A DNA stretch of 64,000 nucleotides from Pseudomonas sp. B21-015 (GCF_024749285.1 NZ_CP087196.1:3472001-3536000), one strand, 5' to 3'; positions 8,212 to 18,440 are shown, counted from the first letter of the stretch. Translations and numbers: made by a program. The notes: generated from the letters alone by a model not told the origin.

Positions 8212-9492
8212 ATGCACCGATCGTTGACGTTCAGAGCTATCGTTTGTTTGAGTAGCCTGGCCCCGGCCACACTGCTGTACGCAGCACCGGACCCCCAGGT
8301 TGAAGTACTAAAACAAGAACTCATGGAGTTGAAACAGCGTTACGAAGCACAACAGAACGCGCTGATGGTACTCGAGCAACGCGTTCGCCAAGTCGAAGAA
8401 ACACCTGCAACACCTGCTCCCAAACGGCTGACCAAATCCCCCGCAGAAACGGTCAAGGGTGGCCAGACTGTGGCCGCCGGTGCGCCGGGAACCACAGGCA
8501 GTTCATACGGCCAATCGCTCAAGGATGATTCGGAGCCTGCGCAAAGCGTTTCCAACCTGTATGACGAAGCCAGCGGGTTCTTCGGCGGCGGCAAGTTCAG
8601 CGTCGAAACAGGCCTGACCTATACCCACTACGATACCCGTGCACTGACGCTCAACGGCTTCCTGGCACTGGATGCGATTTTTCTCGGCAACATCGATATC
8701 GACCGTATCAAGGCGGATAACTGGACCCTGGACCTGACCGCCCGCTACAACGTGGCACAACGTTGGCAGTTCGACATTAACGTTCCCGTGGTTTATCGCG
8801 AATCAACGTACTCCTCCGGTGGTGCCGGTGGCGCAGGCCCGGTGACGTCGGACGCAACCGTTACCCGCGACCCGACCATCGGCGATGTGAACTTTGGCGT
8901 TGCTTACAAGTTTCTGGATGAGTCGGCCAACCTGCCCGACGCGGTCGTTACACTGCGCGTCAAGGCGCCAACCGGTAAAGACCCTTACGGCATCAAGCTG
9001 GTCCAGGCCGCGAACAACGATAACCTCGCGGTACCCGAGGACTTGCCTACCGGTAATGGTGTCTGGTCGATAACCCCGGGCATCTCGCTGGTCAAGAGCT
9101 TCGACCCTGCCGTGCTGTTCGGCAGCCTGGCCTACACCTACAACATGGAAGACTCTTTCAGCGACATCAGCCCTCAGGTCAACTCCAAGGTGCCCGGGGA
9201 CGTGAAACTGGGCGATTCCTGGCAGGTCGGCGCCGGCATTGCATTCGCCTTGAACGAGAAAATGAGCATGTCGTTCTCGTTCACCGATCAGTTCGCCCGC
9301 AAGAGCAAGATCAAGCCGGACGGTGGCGATTGGCAATCGATCTCCAACAGCGATTACAACTCGGCCAACTTCAACATCGGCATGACCCTGGCAGCAACCG
9401 ATAACCTGACGATCGTTCCCAACCTGTCCATCGGCCTGACCGACGACTCGCCAGACTTTTCCTTCAGCCTGAAATTCCCGTACTACTTCTAA
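8212..9492 (+). CDS. FapF-like outer-membrane beta-barrel secretion pore
   Basis: Outer-membrane protein of 426 residues: signal peptide (to about YAA-PDP, residue 25), a coiled coil (about 28-65, heptads [24 protein letters not shown] in two parts), a Pro/Ala-rich linker, then from about residue 125 alternating amphipathic strands to the C-terminus, which ends FPYYF as expected for recognition by the BAM machinery. This is the arrangement of FapF: a trimerising N-terminal coiled coil, plug and 12-stranded barrel that exports amyloid subunits. It is the last operon gene, followed by a strong terminator. Alternative reading: generic outer-membrane transporter; operon context favours FapF. Confidence 0.82.
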   Translation: MHRSLTFRAIVCLSSLAPATLLYAAPDPQVEVLKQELMELKQRYEAQQNALMVLEQRVRQVEETPATPAPKRLTKSPAETVKGGQTVAAGAPGTTGSSYGQSLKDDSEPAQSVSNLYDEASGFFGGGKFSVETGLTYTHYDTRALTLNGFLALDAIFLGNIDIDRIKADNWTLDLTARYNVAQRWQFDINVPVVYRESTYSSGGAGGAGPVTSDATVTRDPTIGDVNFGVAYKFLDESANLPDAVVTLRVKAPTGKDPYGIKLVQAANNDNLAVPEDLPTGNGVWSITPGISLVKSFDPAVLFGSLAYTYNMEDSFSDISPQVNSKVPGDVKLGDSWQVGAGIAFALNEKMSMSFSFTDQFARKSKIKPDGGDWQSISNSDYNSANFNIGMTLAATDNLTIVPNLSIGLTDDSPDFSFSLKFPYYF

Positions 9493-9509
9493 CCGTTTCA
9501 CCCCAATGG

Positions 9510-9547
9510 AAAAGGCCCGCTGCGACGGATGTCGCAGCGGGCCTTTT
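9510..9547. terminator. Strong bidirectional terminator between amyloid-like operon and its regulator
   Basis: A 17-base perfect stem (AAAAGGCCCGCTGCGAC at 9510-9526 with its complement at 9531-9547) closes a GGAT loop. The flanking A run on one side and T run on the other give U tracts in both directions, serving the forward operon and the reverse regulator gene. Confidence 0.92.
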
Positions 9548-9560
9548 CGTTTCACCCGCC

Positions 9561-10886
9561 CTAGCGGATCTGGTGCTTGTGCAGCAATCGGTAAAAAGTC
9601 GGCCGCGATACGCCCAGGACTCTGGCGGCGACGCTCAGATTGTCACTGTGCCGGTTCAACACATCGCATAGCGCCTGACGCTCGGCGCGGGTCTTGTAGT
9701 CTTCAAGGGTGCCCATCGGCGTAGCAGTGGCGTGTTGACTGATCAACCCCAGGTCTCGCGCCTCGATCTGCCGCCCTTCGGCCAATACCAGCCCACGACG
9801 TACCCGGTTGGCCAATTCGCGGACATTGCCCGGCCAGTCATGCTTGCCCATGGCGATCAGCGCGTCTTCGCTGAAACTGCGAGGACGACGACCGGTTTCA
9901 TGGCTGTAAAAGTGGGAAAAGTGGTTGGCCAACATCAAGAGATCGCCATGACGCTCACGCAGCGGCACGGTGACCACTTGCAGGACGTTCAAGCGGTAGT
10001 ACAAATCTTCGCGAAAGCGTTTCTTCTCAATGGCCTCCTCAAGATCGACGTGTGTCGCCGCCAATACCCGCACATCCACCGCAATAGGCTGATGCCCGCC
10101 GACACGCTCGACGTGTTTTTCCTGCAGAAAGCGCAGCAGATTGGCTTGCAATTCCAGGGGGAGATCACCGATTTCATCGAGAAACAGCGTTCCGCCGTTG
10201 GCCGCTTCGATCCGCCCGACCTTGCGCTGATGGGCACCGGTAAAAGCCCCCTTCTCGTGACCAAACAGTTCGGACTGGATCAAGTGCTCGGGGATCGCGC
10301 CGCAGTTGATCGCCACGAACGGGTTGCTGTGACGCTGGGACAGTCGATGCAGGGCTCGGGCGACCATTTCCTTGCCGGTCCCGCTTTCGCCGCGGATCAG
10401 CACCGGAGATTCGGTGGGCGCCAGTTTGCTCAACAGTTTGCGCAATTCGCGAATCGGTTTGCTGTCGCCGAGCAGTTCGTGTTCAGGCTGATCGATATGA
10501 ACCGTGCTCTGGCCGCGCAGGCGCGCCATGCCGAACGCTCGCCCCAGAGTGACCTGAACCCGTGAGACATCGAACGGCAAGGTATGAAAGTCAAAAAACC
10601 ATTCACAGACGAAGTCCCCGACATTCTGCATTCGCAGGACTTCCTGATTAAGCACGGCGATCCATTCGGTACCGCTACGGGTGATCAGTTCCTTGACGGC
10701 CTCCGGGCGCTCCAGATGAAAGGGCTGCAAACGCAACAGGCCGACGTCGCAGGTTCGTTCGGCGGCGTTTTCCAGGGTACAGCTGTCAACATCCCAACCC
10801 ACAGCGCGTAAACCCGGCAGCAAACGGTGACAGTCGTCGCAAGGATCCACTACTAACAGACGTCGTAAGGCAGGCGCTTCGATCAT
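9561..10886 (-). CDS. Sigma-54-dependent Fis-family enhancer-binding regulator (VpsR-like)
   Basis: Transcription activator of 441 residues. The N-terminal domain (1-125) resembles a receiver but is degenerate: LLVVDPCDD keeps part of the acidic pocket, and the position of the phosphorylated Asp reads DVGLLRLQ. This is the VpsR/FleQ style, where c-di-GMP rather than phosphorylation may act. The AAA+ domain (about 135-370) has Walker A GESGTGKE, the sigma-54 contact loop GAFTGA and Walker B LFLDEIGD. A Fis-type HTH closes the protein (SVAARVLGVSRPTFYRLL). It is convergent with the amyloid-like operon, whose promoter is of sigma-54 type, so it is the obvious candidate activator. Binding to c-di-GMP is inference. 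Confidence 0.9.
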   Translation of the reverse strand: MIEAPALRRLLVVDPCDDCHRLLPGLRAVGWDVDSCTLENAAERTCDVGLLRLQPFHLERPEAVKELITRSGTEWIAVLNQEVLRMQNVGDFVCEWFFDFHTLPFDVSRVQVTLGRAFGMARLRGQSTVHIDQPEHELLGDSKPIRELRKLLSKLAPTESPVLIRGESGTGKEMVARALHRLSQRHSNPFVAINCGAIPEHLIQSELFGHEKGAFTGAHQRKVGRIEAANGGTLFLDEIGDLPLELQANLLRFLQEKHVERVGGHQPIAVDVRVLAATHVDLEEAIEKKRFREDLYYRLNVLQVVTVPLRERHGDLLMLANHFSHFYSHETGRRPRSFSEDALIAMGKHDWPGNVRELANRVRRGLVLAEGRQIEARDLGLISQHATATPMGTLEDYKTRAERQALCDVLNRHSDNLSVAARVLGVSRPTFYRLLHKHQIR

Positions 10887-11230
10887 GACTGTTCCTTGGC
10901 GCCAAATTATTAGGAAATATTATCAAAAACAGTCATTTGGCGGACTTGGCTGTAACACTAGCAAAATATTGACGCGGGCTTGTATCGATTGCTTATAGGG
11001 TTATTGGCCTATTAGTTATAAGTATTTATTTGGTTAGTTGCCTAACGAGTTGAACCTTTCATTCAGCTTTCAGAAACAGTCTGAATATCGAAGCCATGAA
11101 AGAAAGTTGAAAATTCTTTTGATTGTGTGTGACCCAACCCCCGGTTGCGGGCATCAGTACAAGTAACCAGCCGAACGGTAAGCCCAACCGACGGCACATC
11201 ACTTGATTGGGCATACAGAGAGAAGATCCC
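10887..11230. other. AT-rich intergenic region between regulator and small conserved gene
   Basis: About 344 bases, clearly richer in A+T than the flanks (for example around 10905-11050), holding the divergent upstream regions of the sigma-54 regulator gene and of the 88-residue gene at 11231. I see no gene, no clear sigma-54 element and no confident -35/-10 pair. Confidence 0.5.
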
Positions 11231-11497
11231 ATGAACGCCCCGCTCCGTATCAACGAAGCTCTTTTGATTGCCGACCGCGCATTCCAACCCTTTCAATGCG
11301 TGGCATGGGCACCACAAGACGGTAATGGCGAGCTCAGCCTGACCGTCATCGATCGCACTAACACTCGCATCAGCCGCAAACAAATTCCAAGCAGCGCCTA
11401 TTCCGATCCAGAGCAACTCGCACACTTGCTGGAACAAACCCGCGCCGAGCTGAGCGAGGAAGGTTACACGCTGCAATCGTGGTCCATGCCGCACTAA
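11231..11497 (+). CDS. Small conserved hypothetical protein, 88 residues
   Basis: Not recognised as any named family. ATG at 11231 follows AGAGAAGA; an upstream in-frame start at 11207 has no ribosome binding site. The sequence has a mixed alpha/beta look (WAPQDGNGELSLTVIDRTNTRISRK, read in two parts, residues 26-50), then an amphipathic helix (PEQLAHLLEQTRAELSEEG), and no signal peptide or membrane segment, so it should be cytosolic. A perfect hairpin follows directly. It stands alone between two transcription units. Composition and codon use look like a real gene; function unknown. Confidence 0.75.
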   Translation: MNAPLRINEALLIADRAFQPFQCVAWAPQDGNGELSLTVIDRTNTRISRKQIPSSAYSDPEQLAHLLEQTRAELSEEGYTLQSWSMPH

Positions 11498-11504
11498 GCG
11501 TTTT

Positions 11505-11530
11505 CGCGGATTACCGCTCGGTAATCCGCG
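11505..11530 (+). terminator. Hairpin after the 88-residue gene
   Basis: CGCGGATTAC (11505-11514) pairs perfectly with GTAATCCGCG (11521-11530) around a 6-base loop, 7 bases after the stop. The downstream tract is pyrimidine-rich rather than pure T. Confidence 0.75.
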
Positions 11531-11771
11531 TCCCCTCTTCCCCCCTTAGTTGACGTTTTTTACAGTCACCCCCCATCTGTTTCATCTTCTAACTCGTCAG
11601 ATTACCTGGCAGGCTTGTCAGTGGTTCGAAAAGACACTGTTCTGGCACAAAACGCCCTGCCTCCCGAGAGTAATGGCAGTTGTGCATCAGCGCATTCAGG
11701 GATTGAATGTTCTGCTCATGCAGTCACCCTCCGGGCACCCGGACAAGGACGACTGGCAAGGAGATGCGTGC

Positions 11772-13061
11772 ATGTCACTCCAGACTGCTTTTGCCTTACC
11801 TGCAACCGTCCATGGTGCAGGGCAACTCGATACGCGTTTCGCTGGCACCGGCAAGACTCAAGTGTATTTCGCCGGCAGTACTTCCAGCATGGCCAATGGC
11901 GTCGCGATTGACCACGCCAGCCGCGTGCTGGTAGCGGCAAAGGTCGGCACGCCGGGTGGCAGCCGCTTTGGACTGGCCCGCCTGCTTGAGGACGGTTCGG
12001 CGGATCTGGCTTTCGGCAAACAAGGCAGCGTCATCGGGCAGTTCGCCCACGGCTACGAGGCTATGGCGGGCACGGTGCGGGTGCTGGCCGACGGGCACAT
12101 TCTGGTGGCCGGTCTGCACTACGAAAATGCTCACCGTACGCTGCCCGCCCTGGCGATGTTTGATCCGCAAGGCTGCCCGGTCCAGGGTTTTGGTGAGCAT
12201 GGCCGCTGCGTGGTGCGCCTGCCGGGGAATCTTTCCCAGGGCGCTCGCGACGCCTGGTTGCCGCCCGGTGTACCGGGCACCGAAGCCTGTGATGCCTGTG
12301 TGCAGGACGACGGTCGAATCCTGCTGCTGGCCAATCATCGCTTCGAACTGGCCGATCACGTCGGCATGCTGATACGGCTCAACGCCGACGGCTCGCTGGA
12401 CAGCACCTTCAACGGACGCGGTTTCGTCATGGTCCGGCACTTGCTGATGAACACCTGGCTCAACAACCTGATGGTGCAGCGCGATGGCCGAATCCTGGTC
12501 GGCGGATCGATCAATTTTCCCGAGGAGGGTTTGCTGGCGCGCTATCACACCGATGGCCGGCTGGACGACGGTTTCGCCGTGGAGGGTTTCATGACCTTCA
12601 AAGTACAGGGCCACAGCGCTCAGGTCTGCCAGATCGTCCAGCACGAAAAGGGTCATTTGCAGTGTTTTGGCAGCAGTCGTGACCCGATGCACTGCCTCGC
12701 ATTAAACGTTCACAGTAACGGCCGACCCGACATTCGCTGCAATCGTGGCCAGCCAAAACTGTTGCAGGTTGGCCACAGCGGCTGCCAGTGGACCGCCGCC
12801 CAGGTACAGCCGGACGGCCGTGTGCTGACCGTCGGTGCGACGGTTGGCGGGGGCGAAGCCGATTTCATTCTCGCCCGGTATTTACCCAATGGGCCGTTGG
12901 ACCGCAGCTTCGCCAATGGCCTTGGCTGGGTTCGCACACGCCTGAGTCGCGGTCCGGACACCGCCACTTCATTGGCCGTGCAGGCCGACGGTTGCATCGT
13001 CGTCGGCGGCCATTCGCTGGACGGAAACTACCGCGCGGTCGTCGCGCGATATCAACACTAG
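11772..13061 (+). CDS. Delta-60 repeat (beta-propeller-like) protein
   Basis: Protein of 429 residues built of delta-60 repeats, a beta-propeller-type family of unknown function. Repeats alternate L-[AI]-R-[LY]-x-x-[DN]-G-x-[LAP]-D-x-x-F-x-x-x-G with VQ-x-DGRILVGG-type strands. Examples: GQLDTRFAGTGK (residues 17-28), LIRLNADGSLDSTFNGRGF, LARYHTDGRLDDGFAVEGF, LARYLPNGPLDRSFANGLG, and VQRDGRILVGGS / VQADGCIVVGGH. I chose ATG at 11772 because AAGGAG precedes it by 8 bases; an in-frame open stretch back to 11550 has no such site. No signal peptide is visible, so it may be cytosolic or use a leaderless export route. No informative neighbour. Confidence 0.85.
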   Translation: MSLQTAFALPATVHGAGQLDTRFAGTGKTQVYFAGSTSSMANGVAIDHASRVLVAAKVGTPGGSRFGLARLLEDGSADLAFGKQGSVIGQFAHGYEAMAGTVRVLADGHILVAGLHYENAHRTLPALAMFDPQGCPVQGFGEHGRCVVRLPGNLSQGARDAWLPPGVPGTEACDACVQDDGRILLLANHRFELADHVGMLIRLNADGSLDSTFNGRGFVMVRHLLMNTWLNNLMVQRDGRILVGGSINFPEEGLLARYHTDGRLDDGFAVEGFMTFKVQGHSAQVCQIVQHEKGHLQCFGSSRDPMHCLALNVHSNGRPDIRCNRGQPKLLQVGHSGCQWTAAQVQPDGRVLTVGATVGGGEADFILARYLPNGPLDRSFANGLGWVRTRLSRGPDTATSLAVQADGCIVVGGHSLDGNYRAVVARYQH

Positions 13062-13139
13062 GCCGACATCTTATTCTTGGACTTGATCTTCCCTTGCGCT
13101 TACGGCAAGTTGCGCGCTACTTAATACAAGGAGTAGCCG

Positions 13140-14642
13140 ATGTCCGGCTCAATGGCCCAAGCCTTCGCGCACAACTTTCTCGGGCACTCACCCCGCTGGT
13201 ACAAGGCGAGCATTGTCGGTTTCCTGATTCTCAACGCTCTGGTGTTGTGGACGATCGGCCCGGCGGCGGCCGGTTGGCTGTTGGTGTTGGAGTTCATCTT
13301 CACCCTGGCCATGGCGCTCAAGTGTTACCCGCTGATGCCCGGTGGGTTGCTGCTGGTCGAAGCACTGCTGCTGAAAATGACCACGCCCCAGGCGCTGTAT
13401 GACGAGTTGGTGCACAACTTCCCGGTGATCCTGCTGCTGATGTTCATGGTGGCGGGGATTTACTTCATGAAAGACCTGCTGTTGTTTCTGTTCTCGCGCC
13501 TGCTGCTGGGGGTTCGCTCCAAGGCGCTGCTGGCGTTGATGTTCTGTTTCCTGTCGGCGTTTCTGTCGGCGTTTCTCGATGCCTTGACCGTGACTGCCGT
13601 AATCATCAGTGCGGCCGTGGGGTTTTATTCGGTGTATCACCGCGTCGCCTCGGGCAGCGATCCGCGTCATGACAGCTCATTCTGCGATGACCAGCACTTG
13701 CCCACTCTCCACCATGCCGACCTCGAACAGTTCCGCGCCTTCCTGCGCAGCCTGCTGATGCACGGCGCGGTCGGCACTGCGTTGGGCGGTGTGTGCACGC
13801 TGGTCGGCGAGCCGCAGAACCTGCTGATCGGCCATGAAATGGGTTGGCACTTCGCCGAGTTCTTTCTGAAGATCGCTCCGGTGTCGTTGCCGGTGCTGGC
13901 AGCGGGCCTGGTGACCTGCGTGCTGCTGGAGAAACTGCGCTGGTTTGGCTACGGCACGCTGCTGCCGGACAACGTGCGTACGGTGCTGGCCAACTACGCC
14001 GCCGAAGACAACGCCGAGCGTACTTCGCGTCAGCGCGCTGCGTTGCTGGTGCAAGGGGCGGCAGCGCTGATTCTGATTGCCGGGCTGGCGTTTCACATTG
14101 CCGAAGTCGGCCTGATCGGTTTGATGGTGATCGTGCTGATCACCGCGTTTACCGGCATCACCGACGAGCACCGCCTCGGCAACGCCTTCAAGGACGCCAT
14201 GCCATTCACCGCGCTGCTGGTGGTGTTTTTCGCAGTCGTGGCGGTGATTCACGATCAGCAACTGTTCACGCCGCTGATCCAGTGGGTGCTGGCACTGCCG
14301 GCCGATCAACAACCGGGCATGTTGTTTATTGCCAATGGCTTGCTGTCGGCCATCAGCGACAACGTGTTCGTGGCGACCATTTACATCACCGAAGTGAAGC
14401 AGGCGTTCATCTCCGGCCACATGAGCCGCGAGCACTTTGAAGCCCTGGCGATTGCGATCAACACCGGAACGAATCTGCCGAGCGTGGCGACGCCCAATGG
14501 CCAGGCGGCGTTCCTGTTCCTGCTGACCTCGGCGATTGCACCGCTGATTCGCTTGTCGTACGGGCGGATGGTGTGGATGGCGCTGCCTTACACCGTGGTG
14601 ATGGGGATTCTTGGTTGGTACGCGGTGAGCTACTGGTTGTAA
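13140..14642 (+). CDS. nhaB: Na+/H+ antiporter NhaB
   Basis: Inner-membrane sodium/proton antiporter of 500 residues, the usual NhaB length, exporting Na+ for pH and salt homeostasis. The N-terminus ([16 protein letters not shown], residues 7-22) is characteristic of NhaB. About a dozen hydrophobic helices follow, including [17 protein letters not shown] (residues 138-154), where an Asp sits in a membrane helix as expected for the ion path, and [18 protein letters not shown] near residue 442. ATG at 13140 follows AAGGAG. It is monocistronic; the neighbour downstream is on the opposite strand. Confidence 0.95.
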   Translation: MSGSMAQAFAHNFLGHSPRWYKASIVGFLILNALVLWTIGPAAAGWLLVLEFIFTLAMALKCYPLMPGGLLLVEALLLKMTTPQALYDELVHNFPVILLLMFMVAGIYFMKDLLLFLFSRLLLGVRSKALLALMFCFLSAFLSAFLDALTVTAVIISAAVGFYSVYHRVASGSDPRHDSSFCDDQHLPTLHHADLEQFRAFLRSLLMHGAVGTALGGVCTLVGEPQNLLIGHEMGWHFAEFFLKIAPVSLPVLAAGLVTCVLLEKLRWFGYGTLLPDNVRTVLANYAAEDNAERTSRQRAALLVQGAAALILIAGLAFHIAEVGLIGLMVIVLITAFTGITDEHRLGNAFKDAMPFTALLVVFFAVVAVIHDQQLFTPLIQWVLALPADQQPGMLFIANGLLSAISDNVFVATIYITEVKQAFISGHMSREHFEALAIAINTGTNLPSVATPNGQAAFLFLLTSAIAPLIRLSYGRMVWMALPYTVVMGILGWYAVSYWL

Positions 14643-14666
14643 CAGCCCCTACAGTCTGTTGTGTGT

Positions 14667-15488
14667 TCAGTGTTTGAGGATGTATCGCTCGATCGCCAGG
14701 GCCGCGCCGTCTTCGGTATTGGCCCCGGTCACTACATCGGCCTGACGCTTCACCGCTTCTTCCGCCTGCCCCATGGCAATCGACAACCCAGCCCGATGAA
14801 ACATCGCCGGGTCATTGCCGCCGTCACCGAGGGCAGCGGTCTGTTCCAGCGGTACACCGAGAAACTCGGCCAGTGTCGCCAGTGCCTCGCCCTTGTTGGC
14901 CTGCATTGCGGTCACGTCCAGATAGACCGGTTGTGAACGCGACACCTGCGCCTGCCCTTCGACATTGGGCAGCAACTGCGCTTCCAGTTCGATCAGCAGT
15001 TCGGTGTTGTTGCTGGCGGCGACGATCTTGTCGATGCGGGCCAGGTAAGGCTCAAATGTCTCGACCACCACCGGCGGATACCCCAGGCCGTGCTGCTCTC
15101 GCGGGACCATCGGACCGTTCGAATCCTTTAACAGCCAGTCACCGCCACTGAACACCCAGACTTCAATGTCCGGCTGATCGGCAAACAGCGTCAATGCTGT
15201 CAGCGCTGCGGTTGCCGGCAAATAATGCGCAACCAGCACACTGCCGTCCGGGTTGACGATCGTGCCGCCATTGAAGGCCGCCGTCGGCAGATCGACGCCC
15301 AGGGCTTCGATCTGCTGCAACATGGCTTTGGGCGGACGCCCGGTGGCCAGGCTGAACAGTACGCCGGCCTCGCGCAAGGCGCGGACCGCCTCGATCGTGC
15401 GCTGACTGAGGCTGTGATCGGGCAGCAACAACGTGCCGTCCATGTCACTGAGCAGAAAACGGATGGGTTGTTGCGTGACGTCACTCAT
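14667..15488 (-). CDS. Cof-type HAD-IIB sugar-phosphatase-like hydrolase
   Basis: Cytosolic haloacid-dehalogenase phosphatase of 273 residues. Seen: motif I LLSDMDGTLLLPD (nucleophile Asp15, acid/base Asp17), motif II LATGRPP near residue 55, the IIB cap, and motif IV LGDGGNDPAMFHRAG near residue 220, whose Gly-Asp-Gly-x-Asn-Asp ligands bind Mg2+. The start overlaps the zwf stop by 4 bases (ATGA). It is therefore the last gene of a gnd-zwf-HAD operon and probably hydrolyses a hexose- or pentose-phosphate or a damaged side product. The precise substrate is not readable. Confidence 0.88.
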   Translation of the reverse strand: MSDVTQQPIRFLLSDMDGTLLLPDHSLSQRTIEAVRALREAGVLFSLATGRPPKAMLQQIEALGVDLPTAAFNGGTIVNPDGSVLVAHYLPATAALTALTLFADQPDIEVWVFSGGDWLLKDSNGPMVPREQHGLGYPPVVVETFEPYLARIDKIVAASNNTELLIELEAQLLPNVEGQAQVSRSQPVYLDVTAMQANKGEALATLAEFLGVPLEQTAALGDGGNDPAMFHRAGLSIAMGQAEEAVKRQADVVTGANTEDGAALAIERYILKH

Positions 15489-17008
15489 CCGAGGCTATGC
15501 CAGACGCGACCGTCGCGGGTCAGCAGCTCGTCAGCGCTCTGTGGCCCGTCTTCGCCGGCCGCATAGCTCTGCAACGTCGTGTCCTGCTGCCAGGCGTCGA
15601 GGAACGGCTGCACGGCGCGCCAGCCGTTCTCGATGTTGTCGGCACGCTGGAACAGCGTCTGATCGCCGGTCAGGCAATCGTAGATCAAGGTTTCGTAGCC
15701 GGTGGACGGCTGCATTTCAAAGAAATCCTTGTAGGCAAAACCCAGCTCGATATTGGCCATGTTCAACGCCGGCCCCGGCCGTTTGGCCAGCAAGTCGAAC
15801 CACATGCCCTCGTTGGGCTGGATCTGGATCCGCAGATAGGTTGGCTGCAACTCTTCGACCTCGGTATCGCGGAACTGCGCATACGGCGCCGGTTTGAAGC
15901 AAATGACGATCTCGGTGTCGCGCACGCTCATGCGCTTGCCGGTGCGCAGGTAGAACGGCACGCCGACCCAGCGCCAGTTGTCGATCATCACTTTGAGCGC
16001 GACATAGGTTTCGGTGGTGCTGTCGGGTGCTACGTTGGTTTCCTGACGATAACCGGGCAGCGGATTGCCATCGATCTCGCCGGCGGTGTATTGGCCACGC
16101 ACCGAGTTGGCGCGCGCTTCCTCGGTCGACCAGGGGCGGATCGCGCCGATGACTTTGGCTTTTTCGCCGCGTACCGCATCGGCGCCAAAGGCGGCTGGTG
16201 GTTCCATGGCCACCATCGCCAACAATTGGAACAGGTGATTGGGCACCATGTCCCGCAGGGCGCCTGTGACTTCATAAAAACTGCCACGGGTTTCCACGCC
16301 GACGGTTTCGGCGGCGGTGATTTGTACGTGGTCGATGTAATGGTTGTTCCAGAAGGCTTCGAACAGGCTGTTGGAGAACCGGCTGACCAGAATGTTCTGC
16401 ACGGTTTCCTTGCCCAGATAGTGATCGATCCGGTAGATCTGCTTTTCCGTCATCACGTTGAGCAAGCACGCGTTCAAGGCTTCGGCGGTGTACAGGTCGG
16501 AGCCGAAAGGCTTTTCGACCACCACCCTTCTGAACGCGTCGGGGGTTTCTTGCAGTAATCCGGCAGCGCCGAGACGCCGCACCACTTCGCTGAAAAAGCG
16601 CGGTGCGGTGGCCAGGTAGAAAATCGCGTTGCCGGTGCCGCTGGCGGCGATTTTCGCCGCCAGCGCGTCATAGGTGCGTTCATCCAGAAAGTCGCCCTGG
16701 ACGTAGCTGATGTGTTTGGCCAATTTGGCCCACAACGCCGGATCAAGGGCGTGATCGCCCTTGCCGACCTTGGCCGCCACTTCCGCCCGAATGAAATCTT
16801 CGAGCTTTTTGGCGAAGGCTTCGTCACTGATGGCGTTGTGATCAACGCCGATGATCCGCAGTCCATTCCCCAGCAAACCGTCGCGACTCAGGTTATACAG
16901 CGCCGGCATCAGCAGGCGCTTGACCAGATCACCATGGGCACCGAACAGAAACAGCGTGGTGGGCGGTGCGGGTTCTGCCTTGGATTTCCTGCGGATCACG
17001 TGGGTCAT
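15485..17008 (-). CDS. zwf: Glucose-6-phosphate 1-dehydrogenase
   Basis: Oxidises glucose 6-phosphate to 6-phosphogluconolactone with NAD(P)+; 507 residues, normal length. Seen: the nucleotide-binding N-terminus [20 protein letters not shown] (residues 20-39), here GAHGDL where many homologues read GASGDL, and the catalytic signature RIDHYLGKE (around residues 193-201) with the active His in it. Fully coupled with gnd upstream (ATGA overlap) and a HAD phosphatase downstream (ATGA overlap). Pseudomonads usually have more than one Zwf, the main one being near edd/glk; this copy, linked to a decarboxylating Gnd, is the one for oxidative pentose phosphate flux. Confidence 0.95.
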   Translation of the reverse strand: MTHVIRRKSKAEPAPPTTLFLFGAHGDLVKRLLMPALYNLSRDGLLGNGLRIIGVDHNAISDEAFAKKLEDFIRAEVAAKVGKGDHALDPALWAKLAKHISYVQGDFLDERTYDALAAKIAASGTGNAIFYLATAPRFFSEVVRRLGAAGLLQETPDAFRRVVVEKPFGSDLYTAEALNACLLNVMTEKQIYRIDHYLGKETVQNILVSRFSNSLFEAFWNNHYIDHVQITAAETVGVETRGSFYEVTGALRDMVPNHLFQLLAMVAMEPPAAFGADAVRGEKAKVIGAIRPWSTEEARANSVRGQYTAGEIDGNPLPGYRQETNVAPDSTTETYVALKVMIDNWRWVGVPFYLRTGKRMSVRDTEIVICFKPAPYAQFRDTEVEELQPTYLRIQIQPNEGMWFDLLAKRPGPALNMANIELGFAYKDFFEMQPSTGYETLIYDCLTGDQTLFQRADNIENGWRAVQPFLDAWQQDTTLQSYAAGEDGPQSADELLTRDGRVWHSLG

Positions 17009-17985
17009 TTTTTCGCAGTCTCCACATGGCCGCCAAAGCCGAAGCGCTGGGCCGAGAGAATCTTGTCGCCAAAGGTGCCTTGTCCGCGCGAACGGTAGCG
17101 GGAGAACAGCGAGTTCGACAGCACAGGTACGGGCACCGATTGCTCCATGGCGGCCTCGATGGTCCAGCGGCCTTCACCACTGTCAGCCACGGAGCCTGAA
17201 TAGCCGTCGAGTTTCGGATCGCTCGCCAGGGCGTCGGCGGTCAGGTCGAGCAGCCAGGAAGACACTACGCTGCCACGACGCCAGACTTCAGCGATGTCGG
17301 CAACGTTGAGGTCGAAGCGCTGATCTTCGGGCAGATTGGTGCTGGCCTTGGTCTTGAGAATGTCGAAGCCTTCGGCGAAGGCCTGCATCATTCCGTATTC
17401 AATGCCGTTATGGATCATCTTCACGAAATGCCCGGCGCCGGCGGGGCCTGCGTGGATGTAACCGCGCTCGGCACGATCGTCATCGGACTTGCGGTCCTTG
17501 GTGCGAGGAATGTCGCCCAGGCCCGGGGCCAGGGTTTCGAACAGCGGATCGAGACGCTTAACGGTCTCGGCATCGCCGCCGATCATCATGCAATAACCAC
17601 GCTCCAGGCCCCAGACACCACCGGAGGTGCCGACGTCGATGTAGTGCAGGCCTTTTTCCGACAGGGTTTTGGCCCGACGGATGTCGTCCTTATAGAAGGT
17701 GTTACCGCCGTCGATGATGGTATCGCCGGCTTCAAGCAAGGTGCTCAGGGTGTCGATGGTGTCTTCGGTCGGTGCGCCGGCGGGCAGCATGACCCACACT
17801 GCACGCGGTTTGGCCAGGCCGGCGACCAGGGCTGGCAAATCGGCGACGCCGGTGGCGCCTTCTTCGGCCAGGGTGTCGACAAAGGCGGTATTGCGGTCGT
17901 AAACAACGGTGGTGTGGCCGTTGAGCATCAGGCGCCGCGCAATATTGCCGCCCATGCGGCCCAGTCCAATAATCCCGAGTTGCAT
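17005..17985 (-). CDS. gnd: 6-phosphogluconate dehydrogenase (decarboxylating), short NAD-preferring type
   Basis: Converts 6-phosphogluconate to ribulose 5-phosphate and CO2. At 326 residues it belongs to the short Gnd/YqeC-type, in contrast to the roughly 470-residue enteric enzyme. Seen: Rossmann [13 protein letters not shown] (residues 7-19), YDRNTAF after strand 2, [10 protein letters not shown] (about 95-104), and the catalytic-region signature [23 protein letters not shown] (read in parts, about 115-137) followed by [17 protein letters not shown]. The ATG at 17985 has GGGAG 9 bases upstream; an in-frame GTG-type extension to 18021 lacks this. First gene of the operon with zwf. Confidence 0.94.
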   Translation of the reverse strand: MQLGIIGLGRMGGNIARRLMLNGHTTVVYDRNTAFVDTLAEEGATGVADLPALVAGLAKPRAVWVMLPAGAPTEDTIDTLSTLLEAGDTIIDGGNTFYKDDIRRAKTLSEKGLHYIDVGTSGGVWGLERGYCMMIGGDAETVKRLDPLFETLAPGLGDIPRTKDRKSDDDRAERGYIHAGPAGAGHFVKMIHNGIEYGMMQAFAEGFDILKTKASTNLPEDQRFDLNVADIAEVWRRGSVVSSWLLDLTADALASDPKLDGYSGSVADSGEGRWTIEAAMEQSVPVPVLSNSLFSRYRSRGQGTFGDKILSAQRFGFGGHVETAKK

Positions 17986-18257
17986 GTACTGATGCTCCCT
18001 ACTACGAATAAAGTGTGTCAAAGGTTATAGCCCAACGCGACTAGTGAAAGTTAGTCCAGAGCGGCGGGATGAAGTTTCCGGGCATTGTGCCCGATCCTGA
18101 TTGATAACGTCGGGAATCGCACCGAAGACACAACGACCATGAAAAATAAAAAAGTTCCCTTCAGGAGCAAAAGAAATCAAAATCGGCGCCGATAGTAAGT
18201 GAGCACCCGATTTCGGGAGCCGACTTACAGTTGATACCGCCATTTGCGAGGTGAGCA

Positions 18258-18440
18258 ATGGGCACCGTACATACAGCACTGCCAGCACAAACCCTTTACG
18301 TCACGATCCGTCGCGATGAACTGCGCCAGTTGAAAGACGAGCGCGATCAGTTGAAACGGGAAGTCGCGCAATTGCGCCTGCTGACCCAAGGCAATCAGGC
18401 TCAGCCCTTGCCCGTCACCCAACGTGCTCCCCACGCCTGA
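18258..18440 (+). CDS. Small coiled-coil protein, 60 residues
   Basis: Short hypothetical protein with a Leu/charged helix RRDELRQLKDERDQLKREV (residues 18-36) that should form a coiled coil, flanked by a Pro/Gln-rich tail. ATG at 18258 has GAGGTGAG directly upstream. Codon use resembles genuine genes and no overlapping gene competes. No family recognised; the charged helix suggests a protein-interaction role, which is only inference. The 197 bases that follow up to cptA hold no gene I can support. Confidence 0.65.
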   Translation: MGTVHTALPAQTLYVTIRRDELRQLKDERDQLKREVAQLRLLTQGNQAQPLPVTQRAPHA

